Shown: positions 17,626-26,306, counted from the stretch's first letter. The stretch: 64,000 nucleotides of DNA from Anoxybacillus tepidamans PS2 (GCF_000620165.1 NZ_JHVN01000002.1:220487-284486); one strand, 5' to 3'. The notes: generated by a model not told the origin, from the sequence alone. Translations and numbers: made by a program.

Positions 17626-19395
17626 ATGAACATCATTTGTGCGACATTGAACGCAAAATATATTCATACAAATTTAGCGATCCGTTACTTAAAAGCGTAC
17701 GCTCAGCCGGAATTCGACGTTCATATCGCTGAATATACAATCAAGGATCCGGCTATGAATGTGGTAACAGATCTTTACCGTAAAAAACCGGATATCGTCG
17801 GCTTCAGCTGTTACATTTGGAATATTGAAGAAACGATTAAAGTTGTCAAGATGCTCAAAAAAATCAACCCGAATATTATGATCGTTGTCGGGGGACCGGA
17901 AGTTTCTTATGATGTACGCGACTGGCTTGAGAATGTGCCGGAATTTGATTTTATCGTCATAGGAGAAGGAGAGGAAACGTTTAAACAATTTTTGTTCCAA
18001 ATGCACGGGGAGCGCGATTTTAACTCGGTGCATGGACTCGCCTTTCGCCAAGACGACCGGATCGTCATCAACCCGCAGCGAAATAAAATCAATCTGGCCA
18101 ATATGCCATCACCGTTCCGTTTCCCGGAAGACATCCCACATCTATCAAAACGGGTCACCTACATTGAAACAAGCCGAGGATGCCCATTCAGCTGTCAATT
18201 TTGCCTATCATCCATTGAAGTCGGCGTTCGCTACTTCGATCGGGAAAAGATCAAAGAAGATATTCGCTATTTAATGAAACATGGGGCGAAAACGATCAAA
18301 TTTGTCGATCGCACGTTTAATATTAGCCGCAGCTACGCGATGGACATGTTTCAATTTCTGATCGAAGAACATGTGCCCGGCACGGTGTTTCAATTTGAAA
18401 TTACAGCTGACATTATGCGGCCGGAAGTCATTGAGTTTTTAAATAAAGAAGCGCCGCCTGGACTGTTCCGCTTCGAAATTGGCGTTCAGTCGACAAATGA
18501 CGAAGTGAACAAGCTTGTGATGCGCAAACAAAATTTTGCCAAACTCACCCGCACAGTGACGATGGTTAAAGAGGGAGGAAAAATCGCGCAACATCTCGAT
18601 TTAATCGCTGGGCTGCCAGAGGAAGATTACACTTCGTTTCGCAAAACGTTCAATGATGTGTTCGCCCTTCGCCCGGAGGAATTGCAGCTCGGGTTTTTAA
18701 AAATGCTTCGCGGCACCGGTCTTCGCTTGCGAGCTCCGGAATACGGGTATGTGTTCATGGATCACGCCCCGTATGAAGTGCTAAAAAATAACGTCCTTTC
18801 ATTTGAAGAAATCATGCGTATTAAGCAAGTTGAGGATGTATTGGAAAAATACTGGAATGCTCACCGTATGGATGAAACTATCGAGTATTTAGTGACACAT
18901 GTATTCCCGACACCGTTTGATTTCTTTCAAGAATTTGGGACTTATTGGGACGAACAAGGATGGGGACGGATCGGCCATCAACTCGAAGATTTATTCCGCC
19001 GCCTGTATCAGTTTTTACAAACGAATTCATTAGTTGATTTAGCTGTTGCCGAGGCGTTGATGAAATACGACTATTTGCGCAACCAAAAACATAAACCGCG
19101 AAAACCTTGGTGGGAAGAAAAGACCGATAAAGAATTGCGGGCAGCCGTTTATCGTTCTATTCTTGAGGAGCCAAATGTATTAGGAGTGGCATTTGCTTCC
19201 CTTCATTTAGATGAAAAAGAATTGTTTAAACACACGATTATAGAAGTGGTTCCGATCGATATCGGGCATTATATGAAAACGAAAGAAGTGCGCTACGCGC
19301 CGACGGCGATGATCGCCCATTTTGATCCGATTGAACTGCGCACATCCATTTTCTCTGCTCCGCTTATCCAATTTTCAAGCACCTTAAAAAAGTAG
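17626..19395 (+). CDS. B12-binding-domain radical SAM protein (DUF4080 type)
   Basis: 589 codons from the ATG at 17626 (GAAGGAGTTTTTCC upstream). Domain order is an N-terminal cobalamin-binding-like fold (residues about 1-140, with VVGGPEVSYD), the radical SAM core with the cluster motif SRGCPFSCQFC, and a long C-terminal DUF4080-like part. No DxHxxG motif is seen, so cobalamin binding is uncertain. Related proteins are often named BchE- or YgiQ-like, but their substrate in Bacillaceae is not known to me. It is monocistronic, ending in a clear hairpin terminator. Confidence 0.85.
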   Translation: MNIICATLNAKYIHTNLAIRYLKAYAQPEFDVHIAEYTIKDPAMNVVTDLYRKKPDIVGFSCYIWNIEETIKVVKMLKKINPNIMIVVGGPEVSYDVRDWLENVPEFDFIVIGEGEETFKQFLFQMHGERDFNSVHGLAFRQDDRIVINPQRNKINLANMPSPFRFPEDIPHLSKRVTYIETSRGCPFSCQFCLSSIEVGVRYFDREKIKEDIRYLMKHGAKTIKFVDRTFNISRSYAMDMFQFLIEEHVPGTVFQFEITADIMRPEVIEFLNKEAPPGLFRFEIGVQSTNDEVNKLVMRKQNFAKLTRTVTMVKEGGKIAQHLDLIAGLPEEDYTSFRKTFNDVFALRPEELQLGFLKMLRGTGLRLRAPEYGYVFMDHAPYEVLKNNVLSFEEIMRIKQVEDVLEKYWNAHRMDETIEYLVTHVFPTPFDFFQEFGTYWDEQGWGRIGHQLEDLFRRLYQFLQTNSLVDLAVAEALMKYDYLRNQKHKPRKPWWEEKTDKELRAAVYRSILEEPNVLGVAFASLHLDEKELFKHTIIEVVPIDIGHYMKTKEVRYAPTAMIAHFDPIELRTSIFSAPLIQFSSTLKK

Positions 19396-19412
19396 GGATC
19401 TCCCTACTTTTT
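19387..19412. terminator. Terminator shared by the radical SAM gene and the small-gene cluster
   Basis: AAAAAGTAGGGA and TCCCTACTTTTT form a stem from 19387 to 19412. It overlaps the stop codons of both convergent genes, the radical SAM gene at 19393-19395 and the 44-codon gene at 19404-19406. Confidence 0.85.
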
Positions 19413-19538
19413 CTTTTTGTTCTTCTTTTTCGTTTCTTCCGCTAGTGACAAGAGCTGATGGGCATTAAAATCTCCCGTCTCAAATGAAAATTCTTCCCGG
19501 AAATTGCTTTTGCGGTCATTTGTTTTCTTATTTCTCAT
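19404..19538 (-). CDS. Very small basic protein, unknown function
   Basis: 44 codons. Its ATG overlaps the stop of the preceding 51-codon gene (ATGA), and GGGGA lies just upstream. The protein begins MRNKKTNDRKSNFREEFSFE and ends in a lysine-rich tail, so it is highly charged, with no membrane segment. Small basic proteins of this sort are common among late sporulation genes of Bacillaceae, but I cannot name a family. Overlap with its neighbour and a good terminator at its end argue that it is real. Confidence 0.6.
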   Translation of the reverse strand: MRNKKTNDRKSNFREEFSFETGDFNAHQLLSLAEETKKKNKKKK

Positions 19539-19690
19539 TCCCCTTGCATCCCTTTTTTCGAGTTGCGGTTCGCGCCGCGAATCATCTCTTCATCGCTTGC
19601 ATATTGTGCGATCACTTCTGATTCTGGCAAACTTTCTGTCGGGGTTTTGTTATTGTTTTTTGCAGCATTGTATTTGACTTTTCGCTTCAT
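19535..19690 (-). CDS. Small basic protein, unknown function
   Basis: 51 codons from the ATG at 19690 behind TGGAGGAACAAAC; the upstream in-frame ATG lies inside the previous gene. It starts MKRKVKYNAAKNNNKTPTES, has an acidic middle (ESEVIAQYASDEEMIRG) and a basic end. No transmembrane helix. It overlaps the next tiny gene by four bases and begins 14 bp after the previous one, so the three form one operon. I do not recognise the family; a spore or DNA-associated role is only a guess. Confidence 0.65.
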   Translation of the reverse strand: MKRKVKYNAAKNNNKTPTESLPESEVIAQYASDEEMIRGANRNSKKGMQGE

Positions 19691-19703
19691 GTTTGTTCCT
19701 CCA

Positions 19704-19844
19704 TTATTTTTTCTTATGGCTATAAGCAATTAGCACGATTTCTTCTCCTGTTTCTTCCCGCAGCGTTTTTTCAAGCTGCTGCAATTTCTCAAGAGACTGG
19801 TGCTTCAAATCAGCAACAGGAAAATGATTATTTGCCACATGCAT
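19704..19844 (-). CDS. Small protein with helical core, unknown function
   Basis: 46 codons from the ATG at 19844, or 44 from the GTG at 19838, which sits at better spacing from AAGGGGG. The sequence contains ADLKHQSLEKLQQLEKTLRE, likely an amphipathic helix, then a short strand EEIVLIAYS and a lysine tail. First gene of a three-gene tiny operon running to 19404. The strong ribosome site and intact frame support it. No family recognised. Confidence 0.6.
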   Translation of the reverse strand: MHVANNHFPVADLKHQSLEKLQQLEKTLREETGEEIVLIAYSHKKK

Positions 19845-19938
19845 CCCCCTTTTTTGTTTTTTTTACTTTTCGTAAAAACAGTGCGTTTTATTCATAATCG
19901 CCCTTTAATCCGATCACACTATGAGTGAGGTGATAAAT

Positions 19939-20283
19939 ATGGATCAAACAAATCAAATGGACTCGCCGATTTTAGACGAAACCCAACCGCATCAAATTGA
20001 TGCCCCTTCCTTTAAAGGCACAGGGATCAAGATGCAGCCGCCTTTCGTGAATAAATATGGGGTGGTGATCGGCGATAGCAAATACAATTCACCTAATTCG
20101 CCGCTCAATCAATGGAGCGAGGAAACCGATCCGAGCGTGATGGCTGGAGACGAATGGGTGCATCCGACCAACGATATTGGCTGGAATACATCAGAAAACC
20201 GCGAACTATTAGAAGCGAAAAAGCGGCCGCAGGGGGCGCCGTTTATGCATCCAAGCATTGACGTAAGCTATGGCCGCGATTAA
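19939..20283 (+). CDS. Small hydrophilic protein, possibly DUF3905 type
   Basis: 114 codons from the ATG at 19939 behind GAGTGAGGTG; the ATG at 19921 is too early. The protein is acidic, proline- and tryptophan-rich, with no signal peptide or membrane segment. Recognisable stretches are APSFKGTGIKMQPPFVNKYG, VMAGDEWVHPTNDIGW and the end FMHPSIDVSYG. From memory these resemble a Bacillaceae-specific family called DUF3905, but I could not check this. Function is unknown. It is followed by a terminator and divergent from the three tiny genes. Confidence 0.75.
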   Translation: MDQTNQMDSPILDETQPHQIDAPSFKGTGIKMQPPFVNKYGVVIGDSKYNSPNSPLNQWSEETDPSVMAGDEWVHPTNDIGWNTSENRELLEAKKRPQGAPFMHPSIDVSYGRD

Positions 20284-20305
20284 TTTTCTCCACGTAACAG
20301 CGAGG

Positions 20306-20339
20306 AGGGATCGACCCAAATTGGATCGATCCCTTTTAT
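20306..20339 (+). terminator. Terminator after the DUF3905-like gene
   Basis: GGGATCGA at 20307-20314 pairs with TCGATCCC at 20326-20333, followed by TTTTATT. It lies between two convergent genes. Confidence 0.8.
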
Positions 20340-20340
20340 T

Positions 20341-21477
20341 CTAAGGCTTTAACACCACTTTAATACAGCCGTCTTTCTTTTCATCAAATATTTCGTATGC
20401 ATGCGCAGCGTCTTCTAAAGGAAGGCGATGCGTAATGATATCGGTTGGGTCGAATTTCCCTTCAACAATCCATTGGTATAATTGTGGTATATAATGGATG
20501 ACCGGCGCTTGTCCCATCTTTAACGTAATGTTGCGGGAGAATAAATCGCCGAGCGGGAATTGATTATAGCGCGAGCCATAAACCCCGACAAGCTGGATCG
20601 TTCCGCCTTTTCGCACCGCCTGTGTAGCGATCACAATTGCCCCCATCGCCCCGCCGTGCAGCTTTAACGCGGAACCGATCATTTCAAGCGCTGTTTTTTT
20701 TCCGTCCAACCCGACACAATCAATTACGACATCGGCTCCGCCGTCGGTAATTTCCTTTATATACTCCCCCACATTTTCATATTGAGTGAAATCGAGCGTT
20801 TCTACTTGATTGACGTTTTTGGCATGTTCTAATCGGTAATCGATATAATCGACGGCAATGACGCGCTTAGCCCCTTTAAGCCAAGCAAATTTTTGCGCAA
20901 GCAGTCCGACTGGTCCGCACCCAAGTATAACAACCGTATCTCCGTCTTTCACACCCGCTTCATCAACGCCCCAAAACGCCGTTGGAACAATATCGGATAA
21001 AAATAGCAGTTTTTCGTCCTCGAGTTCACAATCTTCAGGGACGACAAACGGCGTAAAATTAGCAAACGGAACCCGTAAATATTCCGCCTGTCCCCCTGCA
21101 TAGCCGCCAAACGTTTCGGAATATCCGAAAAACCCTCCTGTTTCTCCGTTCAAATTCGACTCGTCACACTGGCTTTCCAATCCATGCTGACAATACCAGC
21201 ATTGGCCGCAAGCAATTGTAAAAGGAATAATCACGCGATCGCCTTTTTTAACCTTCGTTACCCCTGGCCCGACTTCTTCGACAATTCCCATCGGTTCGTG
21301 GCCCATAATAAAGTCATGGGGCATATTGGGGATCATTCCATGAATAAGATGCAAATCGGAGCCACAAATTGCTGTACTTGTAATTTTGACAATAATATCG
21401 TCATCTTTTACGATAGACGGATCAGGGACATTTTTCACTTCAACATCTTTGATCCCTTGATAGGTGACAGCCTTCAT
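20341..21477 (-). CDS. Zinc-dependent alcohol dehydrogenase (formaldehyde/threonine dehydrogenase-like)
   Basis: 378 codons; its ATG overlaps the stop of the MFS gene. It is a medium-chain dehydrogenase: catalytic zinc ligands in CGSDLHLIHG and GHEPMGIVEEVGPGV, the structural zinc loop CGQCWYCQHGLESQC, and the NAD-binding GCGPVGLLAQ. The long insertion and the RYNQFPLGDLFSRN segment resemble glutathione-independent formaldehyde dehydrogenases and B. subtilis YycR-type proteins. The substrate is not determined. Coupling to a transporter suggests a role in disposing of a small toxic alcohol or aldehyde, which is inference. Confidence 0.85.
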   Translation of the reverse strand: MKAVTYQGIKDVEVKNVPDPSIVKDDDIIVKITSTAICGSDLHLIHGMIPNMPHDFIMGHEPMGIVEEVGPGVTKVKKGDRVIIPFTIACGQCWYCQHGLESQCDESNLNGETGGFFGYSETFGGYAGGQAEYLRVPFANFTPFVVPEDCELEDEKLLFLSDIVPTAFWGVDEAGVKDGDTVVILGCGPVGLLAQKFAWLKGAKRVIAVDYIDYRLEHAKNVNQVETLDFTQYENVGEYIKEITDGGADVVIDCVGLDGKKTALEMIGSALKLHGGAMGAIVIATQAVRKGGTIQLVGVYGSRYNQFPLGDLFSRNITLKMGQAPVIHYIPQLYQWIVEGKFDPTDIITHRLPLEDAAHAYEIFDEKKDGCIKVVLKP

Positions 21478-22736
21478 GCTGTATCAACTCCTTCCTTTGA
21501 CGGTTTGATGCCTTTTAAAATCACGACACTCCCTAATAAACATAAGCCGACTAACAAATAAAACATCATATCAGTGGATTTTTTCATTAACAAAGCGATA
21601 ATGGGCGGCCCTAGCGCCACACCGATGAAACGCATCGAGCTGTAAATGGAAGTAATCGTGCCTCTTTCTTTTTTTTCAATTCCTTCGGTAATAAGCGCAT
21701 CTAGACATGGCAGCGCAACACCAATGCCGATTCCGCTAAAAAAGAAAATCGCTAATTGTATCCAAATGTTTTCAAAAAAGCTTAGTAAAAATATCGCTCC
21801 AGCCAGCAAGCACACTCCAGCAAACGTCAGCCATTTCATTAATATTTTATTTTTTTCAATCTTCTTGCCGGTAATGAATGAAGCAAGACAGAGCGCCCCG
21901 AGCGGAAGAGCAAGGGCAAACCCTTTTTTAATGCCATCTAGATGATGTTTATCTTCTAACATGCTCGATAAAAAAAACAAGACACCGAACAAAACAAACA
22001 TTAAAATTCCGCCAATGATGAAAATGACGTAAAGCCATCGTCCCTCGCGCTGGAAAATTTGCTTTACCTCATGGACGAATTGCTTTAGCGGCACCGCTTC
22101 CTGATCACTAGAAGGCGCTTTAATAAAAAATAACATGAGAGCAATGGAAACTAAACAAAAAACTGGGAAAGCAAAAAAGGGCATAAACCAAATAACCCCG
22201 GCCAGCAATGCTCCGAAAATTGGGCTAAGCACTTTGCCGAATGTATTAGCCGTTTCAATAATCCCTAAACAGCTGCTCACTTCCCGCTCATTTTTATACA
22301 TGTCACCAACTAAAGGCAAGACGATCGGAGCGGCTCCCGCTGCCCCCACACCTTGAAGCGCTCGTCCAATTAAAATAAAAGTGTATGGGTCGCTCATCTT
22401 CCATGCCGCCCATCCAGAAATAAGTCCGCCGATTGCTGACAAAATTAAACTTGGAATAATCACCTTTTTTCTACCGATACGGTCACTTAAATACCCTGCT
22501 AGCGGAATTAAAACGATTGCGACAATGGAATAGACGGTAATAATCATGCTCGATTGAAAGGAAGAAATATTTAACTTCTTTTCCATCGTTGGCAAAACAG
22601 GGATGAGCATCGAATTACCAAGTGTCATCACTAGAGGGATAGACGCAAGCGACACAATTGCCCATTTTTTGTTCTTCAAACCGTGACATTCCTTATTGAC
22701 GCTATTGTGTTGAGATAACTGCTCTATCCATTCCAT
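21474..22736 (-). CDS. MFS transporter, drug:H+ antiporter-like
   Basis: 420 codons with about 12 membrane segments. Motif A of the DHA family follows helix 2 (GYLSDRIGRKKVI), and a central loop of about 30 residues separates the halves. The start is taken at the ATG at 22736; only a weak AGG site precedes it, and an internal start near MTLGN would cost helix 1. It resembles 12-helix efflux pumps of the NorA/Bmr type. Its stop overlaps the alcohol dehydrogenase start (ATGA), so the two are one operon. Substrate unknown. Confidence 0.8.
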   Translation of the reverse strand: MEWIEQLSQHNSVNKECHGLKNKKWAIVSLASIPLVMTLGNSMLIPVLPTMEKKLNISSFQSSMIITVYSIVAIVLIPLAGYLSDRIGRKKVIIPSLILSAIGGLISGWAAWKMSDPYTFILIGRALQGVGAAGAAPIVLPLVGDMYKNEREVSSCLGIIETANTFGKVLSPIFGALLAGVIWFMPFFAFPVFCLVSIALMLFFIKAPSSDQEAVPLKQFVHEVKQIFQREGRWLYVIFIIGGILMFVLFGVLFFLSSMLEDKHHLDGIKKGFALALPLGALCLASFITGKKIEKNKILMKWLTFAGVCLLAGAIFLLSFFENIWIQLAIFFFSGIGIGVALPCLDALITEGIEKKERGTITSIYSSMRFIGVALGPPIIALLMKKSTDMMFYLLVGLCLLGSVVILKGIKPSKEGVDTA

Positions 22737-22809
22737 ATACCATTCCTACCTTAAATTAATGTAAATAAGTCTGCGCTAGAAAATTGCACCTGTATGACTC
22801 TATACTTTT

Positions 22810-22995
22810 TTAGCAAACGAGTTTCGGTCTCGACCATTCAAAGAGAACACGATTTTCTGCATCACTGCCGCCCTCAAGTGCATAGAACGCATCCCTCATC
22901 TCCTTTGTACCTTTTTTAACCAGACAAATGGCGCAAACGACTCCTTGTGACATATATCTCATTTGTTGAAGATCAAACGTTGCGTTTATTAGCAT
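22810..22995 (-). CDS. Small protein of unknown function
   Basis: 61 codons from the ATG at 22995, eight bases after AAGG; an upstream ATG at 23016 would add seven residues. The sequence is MLINATFDLQQMRYMSQGVV followed by CAICLVKKGTKEMRDA, with two close cysteines, then a polar tail. No membrane segment is obvious. I do not recognise a family. It lies alone between a sugar importer operon and an MFS gene, downstream of the large hairpin at 23044, so it could be read through from the sugar operon. Confidence 0.4.
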   Translation of the reverse strand: MLINATFDLQQMRYMSQGVVCAICLVKKGTKEMRDAFYALEGGSDAENRVLFEWSRPKLVC

Positions 22996-23043
22996 TTCCT
23001 TCAACCTTAACGACATTCTGTAAATTTTTTCAATAAATAAAAA

Positions 23044-23132
23044 GGCTGGTCGAGCCCGTCAAACTTCTCATATGCAACGTATAGTACCTCTATACGCTGT
23101 TCTGGGAAATTCGACTTTCACAAGACCAGCTT
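23044..23132 (-). repeat. Large three-tier hairpin, terminator of the sugar importer operon
   Basis: Three nested stems pair across 23045-23130: GGCTGGTC/GACCAGC outside; GTCAAACTTC (23058-23067) with GAAATTCGAC (23106-23115), counting two G-U pairs in the RNA; and CAACGTATAG (23075-23084) with CTATACGCTG (23090-23099). On the minus strand it is followed by CTTTTTATTT and so can terminate the operon ending at 23141. The size and tiered pairing are more elaborate than an ordinary terminator and resemble a dispersed palindromic repeat. Confidence 0.75.
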
Positions 23133-23140
23133 GATTCTTA

Positions 23141-23968
23141 TTATTTTCCTCCAGTAAACGATATCCCTTTAATAAAATAACGGTTGAAAAAGGCATAGAT
23201 GATTAAAACAGGCAGAGTAAATACCATCGACGCCGCCATAATATAGTTCCAATAGCTAATATATTGGCCTTTAAAGCTGTTTAGGCCGAGCGGCAACGTA
23301 AAGAGTTCTGGATCAGAAAGAATGATGAGCGGACGCATAAAATCATTCCATGAAGCCATAAATACAAAAATGGCCTGCGCCGCGAGCGCTGGACGAGCAA
23401 GCGGCAGCACAATGCGGAAAAAAGTGCCGATGCGGCTAAGGCCATCCAATGCCGCCGCTTCCTCCAATTCTTTTGGAAAATTGATAAAAAATTGCCGCAT
23501 CATAAAAATAAATGTAGCGTTAACCATCGTTGGCACGATCATCCCTTGGTAAGAATTCAGCCAGCCAAGCTGCTTCAAAATTAAATAATTCGGAATCATC
23601 GTCACTTGAACCGGGATCATCAGCACCGCTAAGATGATAATAAATAATGGCTTTTTACCTGGGAACTGCAAACGTGCAAGCGCATATCCCGCCATCGAGT
23701 TAAACAACAAGTTTAACACTGTCACTGTAACCGCAATGAACACACTATTGAGCAGCCAGCGCGGAAACATTTTTTGTTCAATAAAAATTTGTTTATAGTT
23801 ATCGAGCGTAAAATGCTTCGGAATAAATGAAATCGTCCCGCTGACAATTTCCTCAAGCGTTTTAAACGAGGATGATAGCGCCCATAAAAACGGAATCATT
23901 GTAACGACAGCATACAGCACAAGAAGCACATATAGAAGCGCTTTTCCGATTGCTAGTTTGTTCTTCAT
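23141..23968 (-). CDS. MalG-type carbohydrate ABC permease
   Basis: 275 codons, six predicted membrane segments. It carries the EAA loop of this family, EAAALDGLSRIGTFFRIVLPLARPA, which docks the ATPase. It is the second permease of a CUT1-class oligosaccharide importer whose other parts lie just upstream. No ATPase gene is in the operon; many Bacillaceae CUT1 systems share one MsmX-type ATPase encoded elsewhere. It ends at the large hairpin at 23044. Confidence 0.92.
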   Translation of the reverse strand: MKNKLAIGKALLYVLLVLYAVVTMIPFLWALSSSFKTLEEIVSGTISFIPKHFTLDNYKQIFIEQKMFPRWLLNSVFIAVTVTVLNLLFNSMAGYALARLQFPGKKPLFIIILAVLMIPVQVTMIPNYLILKQLGWLNSYQGMIVPTMVNATFIFMMRQFFINFPKELEEAAALDGLSRIGTFFRIVLPLARPALAAQAIFVFMASWNDFMRPLIILSDPELFTLPLGLNSFKGQYISYWNYIMAASMVFTLPVLIIYAFFNRYFIKGISFTGGK

Positions 23969-23980
23969 TAGCCCGCCTCC

Positions 23981-24868
23981 TTAATAGAGAGACTCTTCTT
24001 TTGAAAATTTTCGCTGAAGCAGCGTCGCCACTAAAATAATAATTGCTAAGGCAACCGCCAAAGCGGCCGCATACCCCATCGTTCCAAGCGTTTTAAATGC
24101 ATATTGGTAAATGAGAAGCACGACCGTTAATGTAGAGTTGTTCGGTCCTCCTGATCCGCCCGAAAAAATGTACGATTGATCAAACAGTTGGAACGTGCCA
24201 ATCAAGCCCATTACAACAACAAATGACGTAACAGGACGCAAGTATGGCACCGTAACATACCAAAATTTTTGTACTGAGTTGGCCCCATCAAGCTCAGCAG
24301 CTTCATAAAGCGAATCGGGAATGTCCTGCAAGGCCGCCAAATAAATAACCATATAAAACGGCGCGGTCGACCAAATGTTCATCATCATAATGGCATTAAG
24401 CGCCATTTTCGGATCACCGATCCAATTGTATGTCGGCAATCCAAACATCTCTAACAAATGATTAATCAAGCCGTTCTCATTGTACATCCACATAAAAATA
24501 AGAGTTAATACCGCAGAAGACGTAAGGGTTGGTAAAAAATAAATAATTCGGAACCATTTTTGACCTTTTAGTCCGGCATTCAATGTGGCAGCTAGCACGA
24601 GCGCCAAAATGGTTTGACAAGGCACCACAATGGCCACATACTTGATCGTATTCCACAGCGCAATCTTAGCTCGCAAATCCCCCGCAATCCGCTTAAAGTT
24701 GTCTAAACCAACAAATTCAAACGTCGCTGTTCCGAGCAATTGCACTTTATGGAACGCAAGAAAAACAGCAAATAAAATCGGACCAATGATAAAAAGAAGT
24801 AAAACGAACAGCGTTGGTGAAAGCAATAAATAACTCGCACCAGCTTCGCGCCAGATTTTTTTCCTCAT
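23981..24868 (-). CDS. MalF-type carbohydrate ABC permease
   Basis: 295 codons, six membrane segments and the EAA loop (YEAAELDGANSVQKFWYVTVPYLRPV). It begins about 125 bp after the binding-protein gene, past the hairpin at 24960, and ends 12 bp before the second permease. It forms the heterodimeric channel with its neighbour. The RBS AGGAGAGG precedes the ATG at 24868. Confidence 0.92.
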   Translation of the reverse strand: MRKKIWREAGASYLLLSPTLFVLLLFIIGPILFAVFLAFHKVQLLGTATFEFVGLDNFKRIAGDLRAKIALWNTIKYVAIVVPCQTILALVLAATLNAGLKGQKWFRIIYFLPTLTSSAVLTLIFMWMYNENGLINHLLEMFGLPTYNWIGDPKMALNAIMMMNIWSTAPFYMVIYLAALQDIPDSLYEAAELDGANSVQKFWYVTVPYLRPVTSFVVVMGLIGTFQLFDQSYIFSGGSGGPNNSTLTVVLLIYQYAFKTLGTMGYAAALAVALAIIILVATLLQRKFSKEESLY

Positions 24869-24959
24869 GTCATTCCTCTCCTTGCAAGAGAATCCATTAA
24901 GTAGCCCCTTTTTCTAGCGAAAAATATATTGATGAGAAGGCTCCCAATTATGAAAGAGG

Positions 24960-24985
24960 CTGATAGAAGGAAATCCTTCTATCAG
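24960..24985. terminator. Intra-operon hairpin after the binding-protein gene
   Basis: CTGATAGAAGGA at 24960-24971 pairs perfectly with TCCTTCTATCAG at 24974-24985, a 12-bp stem with a two-base loop. On the minus strand no long T tract follows. Such hairpins often lower permease expression relative to the binding protein, by stabilising the upstream RNA or partial termination. Confidence 0.7.
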
Positions 24986-24993
24986 CAGCTTGA

Positions 24994-26268
24994 TTATTTA
25001 TTCCCTTCAATTTCTTTGTTGGCAGTTTCTTGCGCTTCCTTCAAAGCATCGGCAAGCGAACGTTGCCCTAAAAAGGCGCTGACAAACTGGTTATTAAAGT
25101 TGTTTGTAATCGTAGGAAGGTTCGTTCCATTCTGCCATACAGTCGCATAGGAAGCACCAGCAACAATTGGTCCGCGAAGCTCATCTTTGTCAAAGCCTAA
25201 TTCGGCTGCCACCGATTTGCGTGTTGGCAGAGCTAGCCCTTTGCTAGTCCAGATTTTCATTCCTTCTTTTCCTGTTAAAAATGAAATCAATTCCCAGGCG
25301 GCTTTCTTTTTCTTCGATTGTTTATTCATCACATAGGCGACTGTATACGCCATCGTTGCTTTCTTTCCATCAATCGTTGGCACTTCTGCTGTGCCGTATT
25401 CTAAATTCGGAAACGTATCCTTTAAGAACGGAATCGCCCAGTTTCCTTCAATGACCATCGCCGCTTTGCCTTGGCCAAACATCTCGCCGCCCCAGCCGGC
25501 GCCAACTTCACTTGGTTGAGCGGCTGATTTATCTTTCAGGTGCATATCAACAATCGGCTGAAGTGCTTCTACTACTTTTGGATCTGCAAAACTTGCTTTA
25601 TTGTCCGTTACAACCTTGCCACCCTTCGATTCAGCAATGTAGTAAAGGCGTGCTAGCTCCGGCGCCACTCCAAAGCCGTACACTTTTTTGCCTTTTGTCA
25701 ATTTTTTCGCTGCTTCGCGCAACTCATCCCACGTTTTTGGCACTTCTAAACCTGCTTCTTGGAACATCTTTTTGTTGTAGAATAGAGCGAGCGTTGAATA
25801 GTCTTTCGGGAATCCATAAATTTTTCCGTCCTCCCCTTTGAACGCATCCAAGAGCGGCTTTTCAAAATCGTTGATATCAAAATCGTCTGTTACATAATGA
25901 TCTAACGGCTCTAATACTCCTGTTTTAATTAAAGCAGGCGCTTCAAAAGCGTCAAGGTAAAACACATCCGGGCCTTCGCCGCCAACCAAGCGCGTCTTGA
26001 TAACATCCATATATTGATCTGAAATCACTTCATATTTTACTTTAATGTTCGGATGCTTCTTTTCAAATTCATCTAATGTTTGTTGTAACAATTTTTGCTC
26101 TGTCGGGTTTCCTCCCCAGCCCGCAAGCGTTACTTCTACCTTTTCATCTTTTGCCCCCTCATTTGCCTTGCCTGCCGTTTTTTCCTCTCCGTTGCTACAA
26201 CCTGCTAAAGCGCTTCCAAACAACATAGAAGTGACACCAGCCGCTGCTACCCATTTTTTCAATTTCAT
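24994..26268 (-). CDS. Extracellular oligosaccharide-binding lipoprotein
   Basis: 424 codons. The signal peptide has a lipobox (FGSALAGCSN). After an acidic, lysine-rich linker comes the type 1 extracellular solute-binding fold: VTLAGWGGNPTEQKLLQQTL, IKVKYEVISDQYMD, and the family signature GEGPDVFYLDAFEAPALI. It feeds the MalF/MalG-type permeases downstream. Next to a debranching-type glucosidase, the ligand is probably a gluco-oligosaccharide, but family members bind many sugars. Confidence 0.9.
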   Translation of the reverse strand: MKLKKWVAAAGVTSMLFGSALAGCSNGEEKTAGKANEGAKDEKVEVTLAGWGGNPTEQKLLQQTLDEFEKKHPNIKVKYEVISDQYMDVIKTRLVGGEGPDVFYLDAFEAPALIKTGVLEPLDHYVTDDFDINDFEKPLLDAFKGEDGKIYGFPKDYSTLALFYNKKMFQEAGLEVPKTWDELREAAKKLTKGKKVYGFGVAPELARLYYIAESKGGKVVTDNKASFADPKVVEALQPIVDMHLKDKSAAQPSEVGAGWGGEMFGQGKAAMVIEGNWAIPFLKDTFPNLEYGTAEVPTIDGKKATMAYTVAYVMNKQSKKKKAAWELISFLTGKEGMKIWTSKGLALPTRKSVAAELGFDKDELRGPIVAGASYATVWQNGTNLPTITNNFNNQFVSAFLGQRSLADALKEAQETANKEIEGNK

Positions 26269-26306
26269 TTCGCATAGCTCCCTTCTCGTAAATGATTTGT
26301 ATAGTT

